NCBI RefSeq assembly: GCF_022808775.1
Contig: NZ_JAKZLA010000002.1
Location: forward strand, 1-64,000
Direction of reading: 5' to 3'
Source: Geothrix terrae
GTDB taxonomy: Bacteria; Acidobacteriota; Holophagae; Holophagales; Holophagaceae
Length of the DNA stretch: 64,000 nucleotides
A model generated the notes under the pieces. The model searched no databases. It had not been told where the DNA came from and worked only from the letters and a program-made list of their open reading frames with translations. The translations under genes and the position numbers were made by a program. Below are positions 30,199 to 38,342 of the stretch, one piece after another. How positions within the stretch are numbered: the stretch's first letter is position 1; the number at the start of each line of letters is the position of its first letter.

Positions 30199-32949
30199 AT
30201 GTCCAATGAAATCGATGCCGAGTCCGCTCCCTCTTCCAAGAGGCGGATCCTCGACGTCGGCACCCAGGTGGGCCGGTTCCGGGTGGAGTCCCTGCTGGGC
30301 ACGGGCGGCATGGGCGAGGTCTACCAGGCCTGGGATCCCACCCTGGAGCGCAGCGTGGCCCTCAAGGCCCTCCGCTCGGGCCAGGAGCGGGAAGCCACGG
30401 CGCCGGAGCGCTTCCGCCGCGAGGCCCTGGCCCTGGCGCAGCTGAACCACCCGAACGTCTGCCAGGTGCACGACTGGGTGGAGAACCCCAGCGGCACCTA
30501 CATCGCCATGGAGCTCATCGAAGGGCGGACGCTGGATCAGGCCGGGCCGGAGCTCACCACTCGCGAGAAGCTGCAGGTGGTCAGCGCCGTGGCCCACGCC
30601 CTGGAGGCCGCCCACGCGAAGGGGCTGATCCACCGGGACCTGACGCCCAGGAACATCATGGTGGCCCAGGCCCCAGGCAGCCGGAAGCTCCAGGTGAAGG
30701 TCCTCGACTTCGGCCTGGCGCGGCTGGCCGACCCCGCAGGCTCGGGGGAAGCCCGCACCACGCCCCAGGGCGTGCCGTCGCTGGTGACGCTCAAGGCCGC
30801 GGAGGATGCGCGGCGGGCGAAGGAAGGGCCGGGCGGCGACGAGGCCGGGAGCCCCTCCTGGGACCGGCTCACCCAGGCGGGCGCGTTCATGGGCAGCCCG
30901 AGCTATGCCTCCCCGGAGCAGATCCAGGGCCAGGCCGCGGGCTCCTCCAGCGATGTGTTCTCCCTCGGCATCCTCGCCTGGGAGCTGCTGGCGGGCGAGC
31001 ATCCCTTCCCCGGCGAAGGCCGGGTGCGGATGGTGGCCATCGTGCGGGGCAACCACAAGGAGCTGAAGGTCCGGGGCCTGCCCTCGGGAACCTCGGCACT
31101 GCTGCTGTCCATGCTCGACGCGCATCCCTTCAAGCGCCCCACCGCCGCCCAGGTCGGCCGGCGCCTCGACGACCTCCTCCGGCCCCGCAGCGCCCTGCGC
31201 TGGGCCGGCGCCTCGGCCCTCGGCGCCCTGGCGCTGGCGGCGGGCGCCAACTGGTTCACCTCCCGCGGCATCATCGCGGACCTGACCCGGGAGCGCCCGG
31301 CCCGCCTGGCGGTCCTGCCCTTCGCCAACGCCACCGGCGACCCCCGGCTGGATTCCATGACCCAGCTGGTGCTGCCCCAGATGATCGAGACCTCGCTGGG
31401 CGCGCGCACCAAGCTGGCCCCCGTGGACGCGGACACCCTGGCCCGGGGCCGGGCCGCCCTGCGGCTGCCGCCGCGCGGGCCCCTCGCGCCGGAGGCCCAG
31501 GCCTCCCTGATCTCCGCGCTGGGCGCCCAGCTGGTGCTCCAGGGCACCCTCTCGCGGGGGGATGGAGGCTCGGTGGTGCTGGCCTACGAGCTCAGGGACG
31601 CCGCCGGCAAAGTCCGTCACGCGGGCGAGACCCGCGAGGCCAGCGATCGCTCGGCCGTGTCCCAGCCCCTGGCCCGCAAGGTGGCGGCGGCGCTCGTGAA
31701 GGCCGTGGATCCGCTGGCTTCCGAGCCGAAGGCGTTGCTGCCGGTGGCGCCGGAGGCCATGGACGCCTACGTTCGGGGGGCGGAGCTCATGGACCGCGGC
31801 GACTTCAAGGAGGCCGCCCCCGCCTTCCAGACCGCGGCGCTGAAGGCCCCCGACTTCGCCCCGGCCATCCTCGGCTACGCCCGCTGCCTCAGCCGCCTGG
31901 CGGACGCGCCCCCCGAGCCCGTCTTCCAGTGGGCCCGCTGGTCCGCCCATGCCCAGGGCGACCGGATCAGCGAGATGAAGGCCCTCCACTACCTGTCCGT
32001 GCGGCATGGGGACCGGGGCCAGTGGGAGGCCTCGGACCGCGTCGGCCGGGAAGCCCTGGAGCTGGCCCGCACCCTGGGCGAGGCGGCCTTCGAGGCGGGG
32101 ATCCACGCCACCCTCGGCGTGAACTTCCAGCGCCAGCACAAGGCCGCCGAGGCGGAAACCGAATACCAGCAGGCCCTGGCCACGTACCAGCGCCTGGGCG
32201 ACAAGCTGAACGCCACGCGGTCGCTCAACAACCTGGCTGTGATCGAGAAGGAGCGCGGGCACCTCAAGGACGCGGAGGCCCGCTACCAGAGCGCCCTCCA
32301 GACCGTGCAGGCCTACGGCGACCGCTGGGGCGAGTCCTTCATCACCAACAACCTGGGCGACCTGGCCCTCGCCCAGGAGGGCGGCCTGGACCGCGCGGAG
32401 GCCTTCTTCCGCAAGGCGCAGGCGCTGCGCCAATCCATCGGCGACGACAACGGCCTGGTCTACTCCCTCATGGGCCTGGCCAGCGTGGCCCAGGCGCGGG
32501 GCGACCTGGACCATGCGGAGATCCTGGAGCGCCAGTGCCTCGAGCAGGCCCGGAAGACCCAGCTCAAGCCCATGGAGGCCACCGCCCTCTACAACCTCGG
32601 CGAGATCAACCGCGATGCCGGGCGCTACGACGCGGCGCGCACGTTCTACCGGCAGTCCCTGGCCCTCCACGAGGAGCTGGCGGACACGCTGATGGAGACG
32701 CACTGCCTGGCGGCGGAGGCCGAATGCATGGCCCGCGAGGGCCGGCGCGGCATGGCCCGCGCCCTGCTGGACCGGAGCCGCGGCCTCTCCACCGAAGAGA
32801 CGCCCTACATCCTCCGGGCCCAGGCCTGGCTGGCCCGCGCCGAGGGCCGGCTGGACGAGGCGAAGCTGCTGTTCGCGAAGGCCCTCAGCGGGGCCCGCGT
32901 CCAGGCCCCGGAGATCGTGCGCGAGCTGAGGGCGGCGGCCCAGGGCTGA
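30199..32949 (+). CDS. Ser/Thr protein kinase with TPR C-terminus
   Basis: This protein has 916 residues. The kinase domain (about 25-325) has the Gly loop GTGGMG (35-40), K56, E75, catalytic loop H145-R146-D147, N152 and D170-F171-G172. Two oddities stand out. The catalytic-loop Lys of Ser/Thr kinases is Thr149 (HRDLTPRN). DFG to SPE spans about 70 residues (170-240) instead of about 25-35, with a charged insertion. A transmembrane helix (about 335-352) separates it from an outer segment with a TolB-like LAVLPFAN motif and multiple TPRs (about 520-900). It converges on a SpoIIE-type phosphatase. Confidence 0.88.
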   Translation: MSNEIDAESAPSSKRRILDVGTQVGRFRVESLLGTGGMGEVYQAWDPTLERSVALKALRSGQEREATAPERFRREALALAQLNHPNVCQVHDWVENPSGTYIAMELIEGRTLDQAGPELTTREKLQVVSAVAHALEAAHAKGLIHRDLTPRNIMVAQAPGSRKLQVKVLDFGLARLADPAGSGEARTTPQGVPSLVTLKAAEDARRAKEGPGGDEAGSPSWDRLTQAGAFMGSPSYASPEQIQGQAAGSSSDVFSLGILAWELLAGEHPFPGEGRVRMVAIVRGNHKELKVRGLPSGTSALLLSMLDAHPFKRPTAAQVGRRLDDLLRPRSALRWAGASALGALALAAGANWFTSRGIIADLTRERPARLAVLPFANATGDPRLDSMTQLVLPQMIETSLGARTKLAPVDADTLARGRAALRLPPRGPLAPEAQASLISALGAQLVLQGTLSRGDGGSVVLAYELRDAAGKVRHAGETREASDRSAVSQPLARKVAAALVKAVDPLASEPKALLPVAPEAMDAYVRGAELMDRGDFKEAAPAFQTAALKAPDFAPAILGYARCLSRLADAPPEPVFQWARWSAHAQGDRISEMKALHYLSVRHGDRGQWEASDRVGREALELARTLGEAAFEAGIHATLGVNFQRQHKAAEAETEYQQALATYQRLGDKLNATRSLNNLAVIEKERGHLKDAEARYQSALQTVQAYGDRWGESFITNNLGDLALAQEGGLDRAEAFFRKAQALRQSIGDDNGLVYSLMGLASVAQARGDLDHAEILERQCLEQARKTQLKPMEATALYNLGEINRDAGRYDAARTFYRQSLALHEELADTLMETHCLAAEAECMAREGRRGMARALLDRSRGLSTEETPYILRAQAWLARAEGRLDEAKLLFAKALSGARVQAPEIVRELRAAAQG

Positions 32950-32959
32950 CCTTTCTGAT

Positions 32960-33010
32960 CAGTGTTCGGGGCCGGCCAGTGTCTGGGGCCAGCCAGTCCT
33001 TGGGCCCGGT
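32960..33010. repeat. 17-bp tandem repeat, three imperfect copies
   Basis: Three imperfect units starting CAGTGTT, CAGTGTC and CAGTCCT fill the gap between the convergent kinase and phosphatase genes (32960-32976, 32977-32993, 32994-33010). The last unit ends at the phosphatase stop codon. The GGCCGGCC core can self-pair, but no T-tract follows. Confidence 0.65.
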
Positions 33011-34941
33011 CAGCGCTTGAGGATCAGCAGCGTGAGGTCGTCCGCCAGGGGCCGCCCCTGGGTGAAGGCCATCACGTCCGCCAGGATGGTGGCCTGCAGG
33101 TCTTCGGAAGGGCCGGCCAGCAGGGCTTCCAGGCGGTCCTCGCCGTAGAAGGAGGCGTCCGGGGCCTGGGCCTCCGACAGGCCGTCCGTGTAGAAGATCA
33201 GGCTGTCGCCGGGATCCAGGACGCCTTCGCACAGCTCCAGCGAGGCTTTGAACTGGGTGGCGCTGAGGCCCACGCCCAGCCCCCGGGGGTGGAGGCGCGC
33301 CACGCGGCCGTCCGCGCCGCGCAGAAAGGCCGGGGGATGGCCCGCCCGCACGAACTGGTACTGGCCCGTCCGGGGGTGGAAGGTGCCGTAGGCCAGGGTG
33401 AGGAAGAGGCGCCGGGCGTGGCCCTGGCACCAGATGGCGTTGAGGCGGTCGGCCACCTCCAGCGGGCCCAGGGCCTGCTTGTCCAGGGCCGACAGCACGC
33501 CCTTCGTTTCGGCCGCGTAGAAGGCGGCGCTGGTGCCCTTGCCGCTCACGTCGAGGATGAGGAAGGCCAGGCTGCCGTCCGACAGGGGGAACAGGTCGTA
33601 GTAGTCTCCCGCCACCTCGAGGGCCGGCAGGATGGCGGCCCGCACCGACGGCATCCGCAGGGCTTCCAGGTCCGGCAGCAGCCGCATCTGGACCTCGCGG
33701 GCCACGCGCAGCTCCTCCTCCATGCGCAGGCGCTCCTCCCGCTCCGTGGCGGCGGCCTGGAGACGGCCCGCCATCTCGTTGAAGGCGGAGGAGAGCTGGG
33801 CCACCTGGTCGCGGCCCCGGGGCCGGATGCGGGTGGAGAAATCCCCGAGGCTGAGGCGCTTCACGCCGCCGTGCAGATCGTTCACCGCCCGGCCCAGGGA
33901 CCAGGCCAGCACCAGCCCGAGGATCGCCGCCACCGCCTGGGCCATGAGCAGGCCCATCAGCACCAGGGAGACCACGACGATGGCCTTCACGGTGCCCTCG
34001 GACAGTGCCTGCCGGTCGCCGGAGCGGAAGCCGGCGAACAGGGCGTAGAGGTTGGTCTCCGGCGTGGCGGTCAGCACCATGGGCCGGCCCGTGGTCCAGT
34101 CCACGATGGGGAAGGCGAGGGGCGGCAGGTTGAACGGCGCGAACAGTCCGGAACCCCGGAGGGCCTGGCCCTTGGTCCAGCCCGCGAGGGTCTCCCGCTG
34201 GCCCACGAGGATGGGCGCCTCCGTGTCCCTCCGCCGGTCGCCGGTCTTGATCTGCAGCTTCTCCTCGCGTTCCCGGCCTTCCTTCCGCGGGGTGAGCTGG
34301 AACACCACCTGGCCCCCCGCCAGGGCCTGGGCCCGGTCGCCCAGCACGCCCAGGTTGAGCGAGAGGATGCGGTAGCCGCCGGCTTCCTTGCGCACAGCCC
34401 GCAGGTAGGTGTCCTTCCGGCCCGCTTCGGCATCCACATCGTGGCTATCCGCCCAGACCATGCCCACGAAGGAGGCGTCCACGCCCTCGGGCAGCTGGCG
34501 CGCGTGGTCCACCCAGGCCCCGCCGTAGGTGCGGAGGACCTGGAGGGCCGCCGCGTCGGAGGCCTCGCCGTTGGCGCTCCGCAGGGCCTCCTCCCAGGCC
34601 GCCAGGGTCTGCTGGGTGGAGCGGCTCACCTGCGCGCCGAGACCCAGCCAGCTCAGGGCCATGAGCATCACGGCCATGGCCACCACGGGGAGCACGGACA
34701 TGAGGGCGAGGATCATCCAGAGCCGCCGCGACACCCGGAACAGCAGCCGGTCCCAGATCCAGCGCAGGGCCCGTCCCAGCAGGACCAGAGCCCCGATCCA
34801 GGCCAGGAAGGCCGCGCAGCCCGAATCCACGGGCTTCAGGGCCAGCGGCAGGCCGAGCGCCACCAGCACCCAGGGCCAGTGGCGGCGGAATCGGAAGGCG
34901 GCCCAGCCGCGGCGGATCAGGTCCTTCGCGCGTTGGAGCAT
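33010..34941 (-). CDS. membrane HAMP-SpoIIE (PP2C-type) serine phosphatase
   Basis: This protein has 643 residues. Several N-terminal transmembrane segments (about 22-95) are followed by an extracytoplasmic sensor region (about 105-315), another helix pair (VVVSLVLMGLLMAQAVAAILG) and a HAMP domain (RAVNDLHGGVKRLSLGDF). A helical linker, EELRVAREVQMRLLP, and a SpoIIE/RsbU phosphatase domain complete it, with metal-binding Asp residues in VAGDYYD, LDVSGKG and YTDGLSEA. Such proteins sense an external signal and dephosphorylate anti-sigma antagonists. fabG ends only 7 bp upstream on the same strand; the kinase gene converges from the other side. Confidence 0.88.
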   Translation of the reverse strand: MLQRAKDLIRRGWAAFRFRRHWPWVLVALGLPLALKPVDSGCAAFLAWIGALVLLGRALRWIWDRLLFRVSRRLWMILALMSVLPVVAMAVMLMALSWLGLGAQVSRSTQQTLAAWEEALRSANGEASDAAALQVLRTYGGAWVDHARQLPEGVDASFVGMVWADSHDVDAEAGRKDTYLRAVRKEAGGYRILSLNLGVLGDRAQALAGGQVVFQLTPRKEGREREEKLQIKTGDRRRDTEAPILVGQRETLAGWTKGQALRGSGLFAPFNLPPLAFPIVDWTTGRPMVLTATPETNLYALFAGFRSGDRQALSEGTVKAIVVVSLVLMGLLMAQAVAAILGLVLAWSLGRAVNDLHGGVKRLSLGDFSTRIRPRGRDQVAQLSSAFNEMAGRLQAAATEREERLRMEEELRVAREVQMRLLPDLEALRMPSVRAAILPALEVAGDYYDLFPLSDGSLAFLILDVSGKGTSAAFYAAETKGVLSALDKQALGPLEVADRLNAIWCQGHARRLFLTLAYGTFHPRTGQYQFVRAGHPPAFLRGADGRVARLHPRGLGVGLSATQFKASLELCEGVLDPGDSLIFYTDGLSEAQAPDASFYGEDRLEALLAGPSEDLQATILADVMAFTQGRPLADDLTLLILKR

Positions 34942-34948
34942 GGTCGGC

Positions 34949-35695
34949 TCAGGCCATCAGCATGCCGCCGTTGACGCTGAGCACCTGGCCCGTGATGTAG
35001 CCCGCCTCGTCGCTGGCGAGGAAGGCCACGGAAGCGGCGATGTCATCGGCGGTGCCCATGCGGCCCAGGGGGATCTGCTTGGTGAACTCGGCCTTCACCT
35101 CGGCAGGCAGGCCCGCGGTCATGGCGGTCTCGATGTAGCCGGGCGTCACGGCGTTGGCCGTCACGTTGCGGCTGGCCAGCTCCCGGGCCACGGACTTGGT
35201 GAGGCCGATGAGGCCCGCCTTGGCGGCCACGTAGTTCGCCTGGCCCGGGTTGCCCATCTGGCCCACCACGGAGGCGATGTTGATGATGCGTCCCCAGCGC
35301 TGCTTCATCATGGGCTTGGTGGCGGCCTGGATGGCCGTCCATGCGCCCTTGAGGTTGGTGTCGATCACCGCGTCCCAGTCCTCCTCCTTCATCTGGATGA
35401 GCAGCTTGTCGCGGGTGATGCCGGCGTTGTTCACCAGGATGTGGATGGCACCGTGCCGCTCCACCGTCGTGGCGACCGCGGCGCGCACGGAGGCCCCGTC
35501 CGAGAGGTCGGCCACCACCACGTCGGCCTTGCCGCCCTCGGCGGTGATGGCGTCCGCCACCTCCTGGAGCTTCCTCAGCGTGCGGGCCGCGCAGACCACC
35601 GTGGCGCCCTGGGCGGCGAGCCGCTTCGCGATGGCTTCGCCGATGCCCTGGCTGGCACCGGTGACGAGGGCGATCTTGCCGTCGAGGCGGAACAT
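34949..35695 (-). CDS. fabG: 3-oxoacyl-ACP reductase (SDR family)
   Basis: It performs NADPH-dependent reduction of 3-oxoacyl-ACP in fatty acid elongation. The 248 residues match the family. Visible features are TGASQGIG (12-19), NNAG (89-92), catalytic S142, Y155 and K159, and the C-terminal SVNGGMLM. GGAGG lies 4 nt upstream of the ATG. It is separated by about 11 kb from fabD and plsX here, and lies directly before the membrane phosphatase gene. A different SDR role is possible, but the sequence looks like FabG throughout. Confidence 0.93.
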   Translation of the reverse strand: MFRLDGKIALVTGASQGIGEAIAKRLAAQGATVVCAARTLRKLQEVADAITAEGGKADVVVADLSDGASVRAAVATTVERHGAIHILVNNAGITRDKLLIQMKEEDWDAVIDTNLKGAWTAIQAATKPMMKQRWGRIINIASVVGQMGNPGQANYVAAKAGLIGLTKSVARELASRNVTANAVTPGYIETAMTAGLPAEVKAEFTKQIPLGRMGTADDIAASVAFLASDEAGYITGQVLSVNGGMLMA

Positions 35696-35754
35696 GGGAC
35701 CTCCAAAGATGCGAGGGTCCAGTCTAGCAAGGCGTCCGGCCGCCCCTATCCTGC

Positions 35755-36762
35755 CTATTTCAGCGCCTTCAGCCACTGGGCGACCGGCGTCAGGTCCGCC
35801 AAGGGCGTGCCGTCCCCGTAGGCGGACGCGGCGGATCGGCCGTCGAGCGAAGCTCGGGGACGGGCCTCCCGCTTCAGCAGGTGGTTCGCCTCCGGCAGCT
35901 CGATGACCGTGCCCTTGAAGCCCGGCGGCACCGCGTCCGGCCGCCAGGTCTGCACGTCGCGGTCGCCCCAGGCCACGGCGCAGGGCACCGGCAGGCGCTG
36001 GGCCAGGGCCCAGGGATCCAGGTCGAGGGTGTCGCGGACGAAGCCCCGGCTCTCCGGCTGCGCCAGCACTCGGGCCAGGCGCAAAACGCCGGGCGCGACC
36101 TGGGGGCCCGCCTCGGGCAGGGGCTTGTCCTGGCGGATCGCGGCCTCGGACGCCTCCAGGTAGCCGAGGTTCGCCTGGGCCACTTCCGCGGGTGCTCCGG
36201 CGGCGTCCAACTGCGCCTTCACCTGGGCGAGGATCACGCGGCCCATGCTGAGGCCGGGCATGGCCAGCAGCAGGTCGGCGTCCGCCTCCCCGCCGGCCAG
36301 CAGGGCCAGTAGGGCCCCTTCGCTGTGGCCCACCAGCAGGAGCTTCTTCCCCCTCGCTTCCGGAAGCGCGTGGGCGGTCCGCAGGGCGGCCTTGAGGTCC
36401 CCCACCTGGGCATCCAGGGAGATGTCGAGCTTCGGATCCTTCGAACCGATGAACCGCTTGTCGTAGCGCAAAGAGCCGAGACCCTGCCCCTGCAGCCAGG
36501 CCGCAAGGTCGCGTCCCCCATGGCTGGGCACGGGGATCAGGGGATTGGACCAGTCGCGGTCCGTGGGCCCGGAGCCGGCCACCATCACGGCGAAGTAGCG
36601 GTGCTCCCCGCCGGCCTTGACGCTGCCCTTCAAGGGGAAGGCGTTGAATCCTGGGAAGGTGATCTCGCGATCCCCCGGGGCAGGCGCCGGGGCGGGTGCG
36701 GGAGCCGTCTGGGAGAACGCTGCGAGCGCCGTGAGGGGAAGGCAGGGCCAGGCAGGGTTCAT
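35755..36762 (-). CDS. secreted alpha/beta hydrolase
   Basis: This protein has 335 residues with a short signal peptide and an Ala-Pro repeat tether (APAPAPAPAP near residue 22). The hydrolase core shows VMVAGSGPTDRDW (oxyanion loop), nucleophile in VGHSEGALLAL, an acid in AWGDRDVQTW and a His in LPEANHLLK. GGAG lies before the chosen ATG, 19 codons inside the longest frame. It resembles extracellular esterase or dipeptidyl-peptidase-like hydrolases of unknown substrate. Confidence 0.82.
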   Translation of the reverse strand: MNPAWPCLPLTALAAFSQTAPAPAPAPAPGDREITFPGFNAFPLKGSVKAGGEHRYFAVMVAGSGPTDRDWSNPLIPVPSHGGRDLAAWLQGQGLGSLRYDKRFIGSKDPKLDISLDAQVGDLKAALRTAHALPEARGKKLLLVGHSEGALLALLAGGEADADLLLAMPGLSMGRVILAQVKAQLDAAGAPAEVAQANLGYLEASEAAIRQDKPLPEAGPQVAPGVLRLARVLAQPESRGFVRDTLDLDPWALAQRLPVPCAVAWGDRDVQTWRPDAVPPGFKGTVIELPEANHLLKREARPRASLDGRSAASAYGDGTPLADLTPVAQWLKALK

Positions 36763-36812
36763 GAGGTCTCCGGGGTCGCGGGCATCCCTCGGTCCAGGGT
36801 AAACGAAGCGTG

Positions 36813-36833
36813 GGCCCATCCCTTCAATGGGCC
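36813..36833 (-). terminator. weak hairpin downstream of the nitroreductase-like gene
   Basis: GGCCCAT (36813-36819) pairs perfectly with ATGGGCC (36827-36833), loop 7 nt, 26 bp after the stop. No T-tract follows on the minus strand, so intrinsic termination is doubtful. Confidence 0.3.
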
Positions 36834-36858
36834 AGCGGGGATGAAGGTTCGCTGGAGA

Positions 36859-37563
36859 TCACTTCCCTTTCAGGCGTCCCACCGGCAGCAGGATGAGCGC
36901 CTTCTCCTCCGGGTCCAGGCCCAGGGCCGCACCCACCGCGGCCAGATCCGCGCCGGAGGCCACGCCGGCCCCGAGGCCGAGGGCCGCGGCCTGCAGCAGC
37001 AGGGCCTGGGACGCCGCGCCCGCCTCCCAGAAGGTGTAGTCCATCCTGGGTGCCGGCTCGCGCGAGGAGATCTTCAAGGGCCTTCCCGTGACCACGAAGA
37101 CCGCGGGCGCCTTGACGATCCAGGGCTGCATCGCGCGGATGGGGCCGAACAGGGCCGCCACGCCCTTGGGCCCTGAGCTCCTGAGCCCATGCGCGCCCGG
37201 CTGATAGCGGTAGGTGCCGGCCCCCAAGGTGGGGCTTCCCTCGGTGACGAGGTACAGGCCCAGGGGATAGCTCGCATGGGCGCTCGGCACCGTGCGCCGC
37301 CCCGGGCGGTTCTCGCCCTGGGCGCTCCAGGCCAGCTGGGAGGCCTCCGCCAGGGAGAGGGCCGGGCCCACCAGCGCGCGCGTGGTGCGTCGTTCCCGGA
37401 GGGCGGCGTCCAGCGGGACGGTGCCCGTGGCGGGCGGGGGCAGCGCCAGAAGCCCGCCGGGACCCGACGCAGACGTGGCTTGGGGGACGAGGGGACCGCC
37501 CCCGAGCAGGGCGCCGACCAGGGCGGCAGGCAGGACCCGCTTGAGCAAGGGTGCGCGAACCAT
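36859..37563 (-). CDS. nitroreductase-like flavoprotein with signal peptide (SagB-type)
   Basis: This protein has 234 residues. An N-terminal export signal (about residues 8-30, possibly Tat-independent) is followed by a nitroreductase fold: LRERRTTRAL at the start of the FMN-binding region, SQLAWSAQGEN, a substrate-lid region, and AGAASQALLLQAAALGLGAGV for the dimer helix. AGGAGG lies 5 nt before the ATG. SagB-type members include thiazole/oxazole-peptide oxidases and many simple oxidoreductases; no peptide-synthetase partner genes are here. It is divergent from the marR efflux operon. Confidence 0.8.
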   Translation of the reverse strand: MVRAPLLKRVLPAALVGALLGGGPLVPQATSASGPGGLLALPPPATGTVPLDAALRERRTTRALVGPALSLAEASQLAWSAQGENRPGRRTVPSAHASYPLGLYLVTEGSPTLGAGTYRYQPGAHGLRSSGPKGVAALFGPIRAMQPWIVKAPAVFVVTGRPLKISSREPAPRMDYTFWEAGAASQALLLQAAALGLGAGVASGADLAAVGAALGLDPEEKALILLPVGRLKGK

Positions 37564-37746
37564 GGCAACCTCCTGCGAAGGCCTCCATGGTCCTCCCATC
37601 GAGGGCGGAAGAGGAGGGCACGGTTCGTTTTCCGCTCTTTTTTCGAGCCTGTTTTTTGCCACCACAAATTTGATAACAAGACGCAAAAACATAACTTTCC
37701 ACACTGGGCCACTTCCTTCGGAGGCACCCGCAGAAGGGCCAGGCAG

Positions 37747-37775
37747 TTGACGGAAGTTCCTGAGGTCCCCAAGAT
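37747..37775 (+). promoter_or_regulatory. predicted promoter of marR-tolC-emrA-emrB
   Basis: TTGACG (37747-37752) and CAAGAT (37770-37775) are separated by 17 nt, 46 bp before the marR start. The -10 is weak. Downstream, ATTGC-TTAG-GCACT (37792-37805) is a near-palindrome placed where a MarR repressor could block transcription. The AT-rich stretch 37625-37700 probably drives the divergent nitroreductase-like gene. Confidence 0.4.
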
Positions 37776-37821
37776 TGCTGCTCTGGCAGTAATTGCTTAG
37801 GCACTCAATCAGGACGTCGCC

Positions 37822-38304
37822 ATGCCTGTCGAACCCGAGAACACCGAGCCGCTGTACACCCCCGAGAACTACCAGCCGGAGGAAAGCCTGGGGCGCCTGA
37901 TTTCGGACATCTCGCGGCGGATCCTGACCGGATTCGATGAGGAATTGGCCAGCCAGGGCATGGGCATCACCGGCGCGCAGTGGGTCATCCTCATGCGCAT
38001 CGCCCGGGGCTGCGCCTCCACGGCCGCCGAGCTCTGCCGCTTCGGCCACTGCGACACCGGCTCCATGACCCGCATGCTGGACCGCCTGGAGGAGAAGGGC
38101 CTCATCCGCCGGGTTCCCAGCAGCAAGGACCGGCGGATCACCCTCCTCGAGCTGACGGAGGCGGGCCACGACCTGCTGCCCCATCTGCCCCCGGTGGCCA
38201 TCAAGGTGCTGAACGCCCACCTGAAGGGCTTCTCCCGGGAAGAGCTGGACCAGCTCAAGGGTTTCCTGAACCGGATCCGCGCCAACAGCGAGCTGCCCTC
38301 ATGA
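37822..38304 (+). CDS. MarR-family transcriptional regulator
   Basis: This is a 160-residue winged-helix dimer. The recognition region is AELCRFGHCDTGSMTRMLDRLEEKGLIRR and the wing SSKDRRITLLELT. MarR proteins usually repress efflux genes and release DNA on binding small aromatic ligands. Its stop overlaps the region where tolC-emrA-emrB begin, so it likely autoregulates this efflux operon, much like E. coli mprA-emrAB. Confidence 0.92.
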   Translation: MPVEPENTEPLYTPENYQPEESLGRLISDISRRILTGFDEELASQGMGITGAQWVILMRIARGCASTAAELCRFGHCDTGSMTRMLDRLEEKGLIRRVPSSKDRRITLLELTEAGHDLLPHLPPVAIKVLNAHLKGFSREELDQLKGFLNRIRANSELPS

Positions 38305-38342
38305 CCGGCACACGCGTTTTTTCGAGACAGATGGAGGTTCGC

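Noticed and set aside
36859-37563. Nitroreductase-like protein as part of a thiazole/oxazole peptide cluster
   Set aside because: No cyclodehydratase, precursor peptide or export genes are nearby; neighbours are a hydrolase and an efflux operon.
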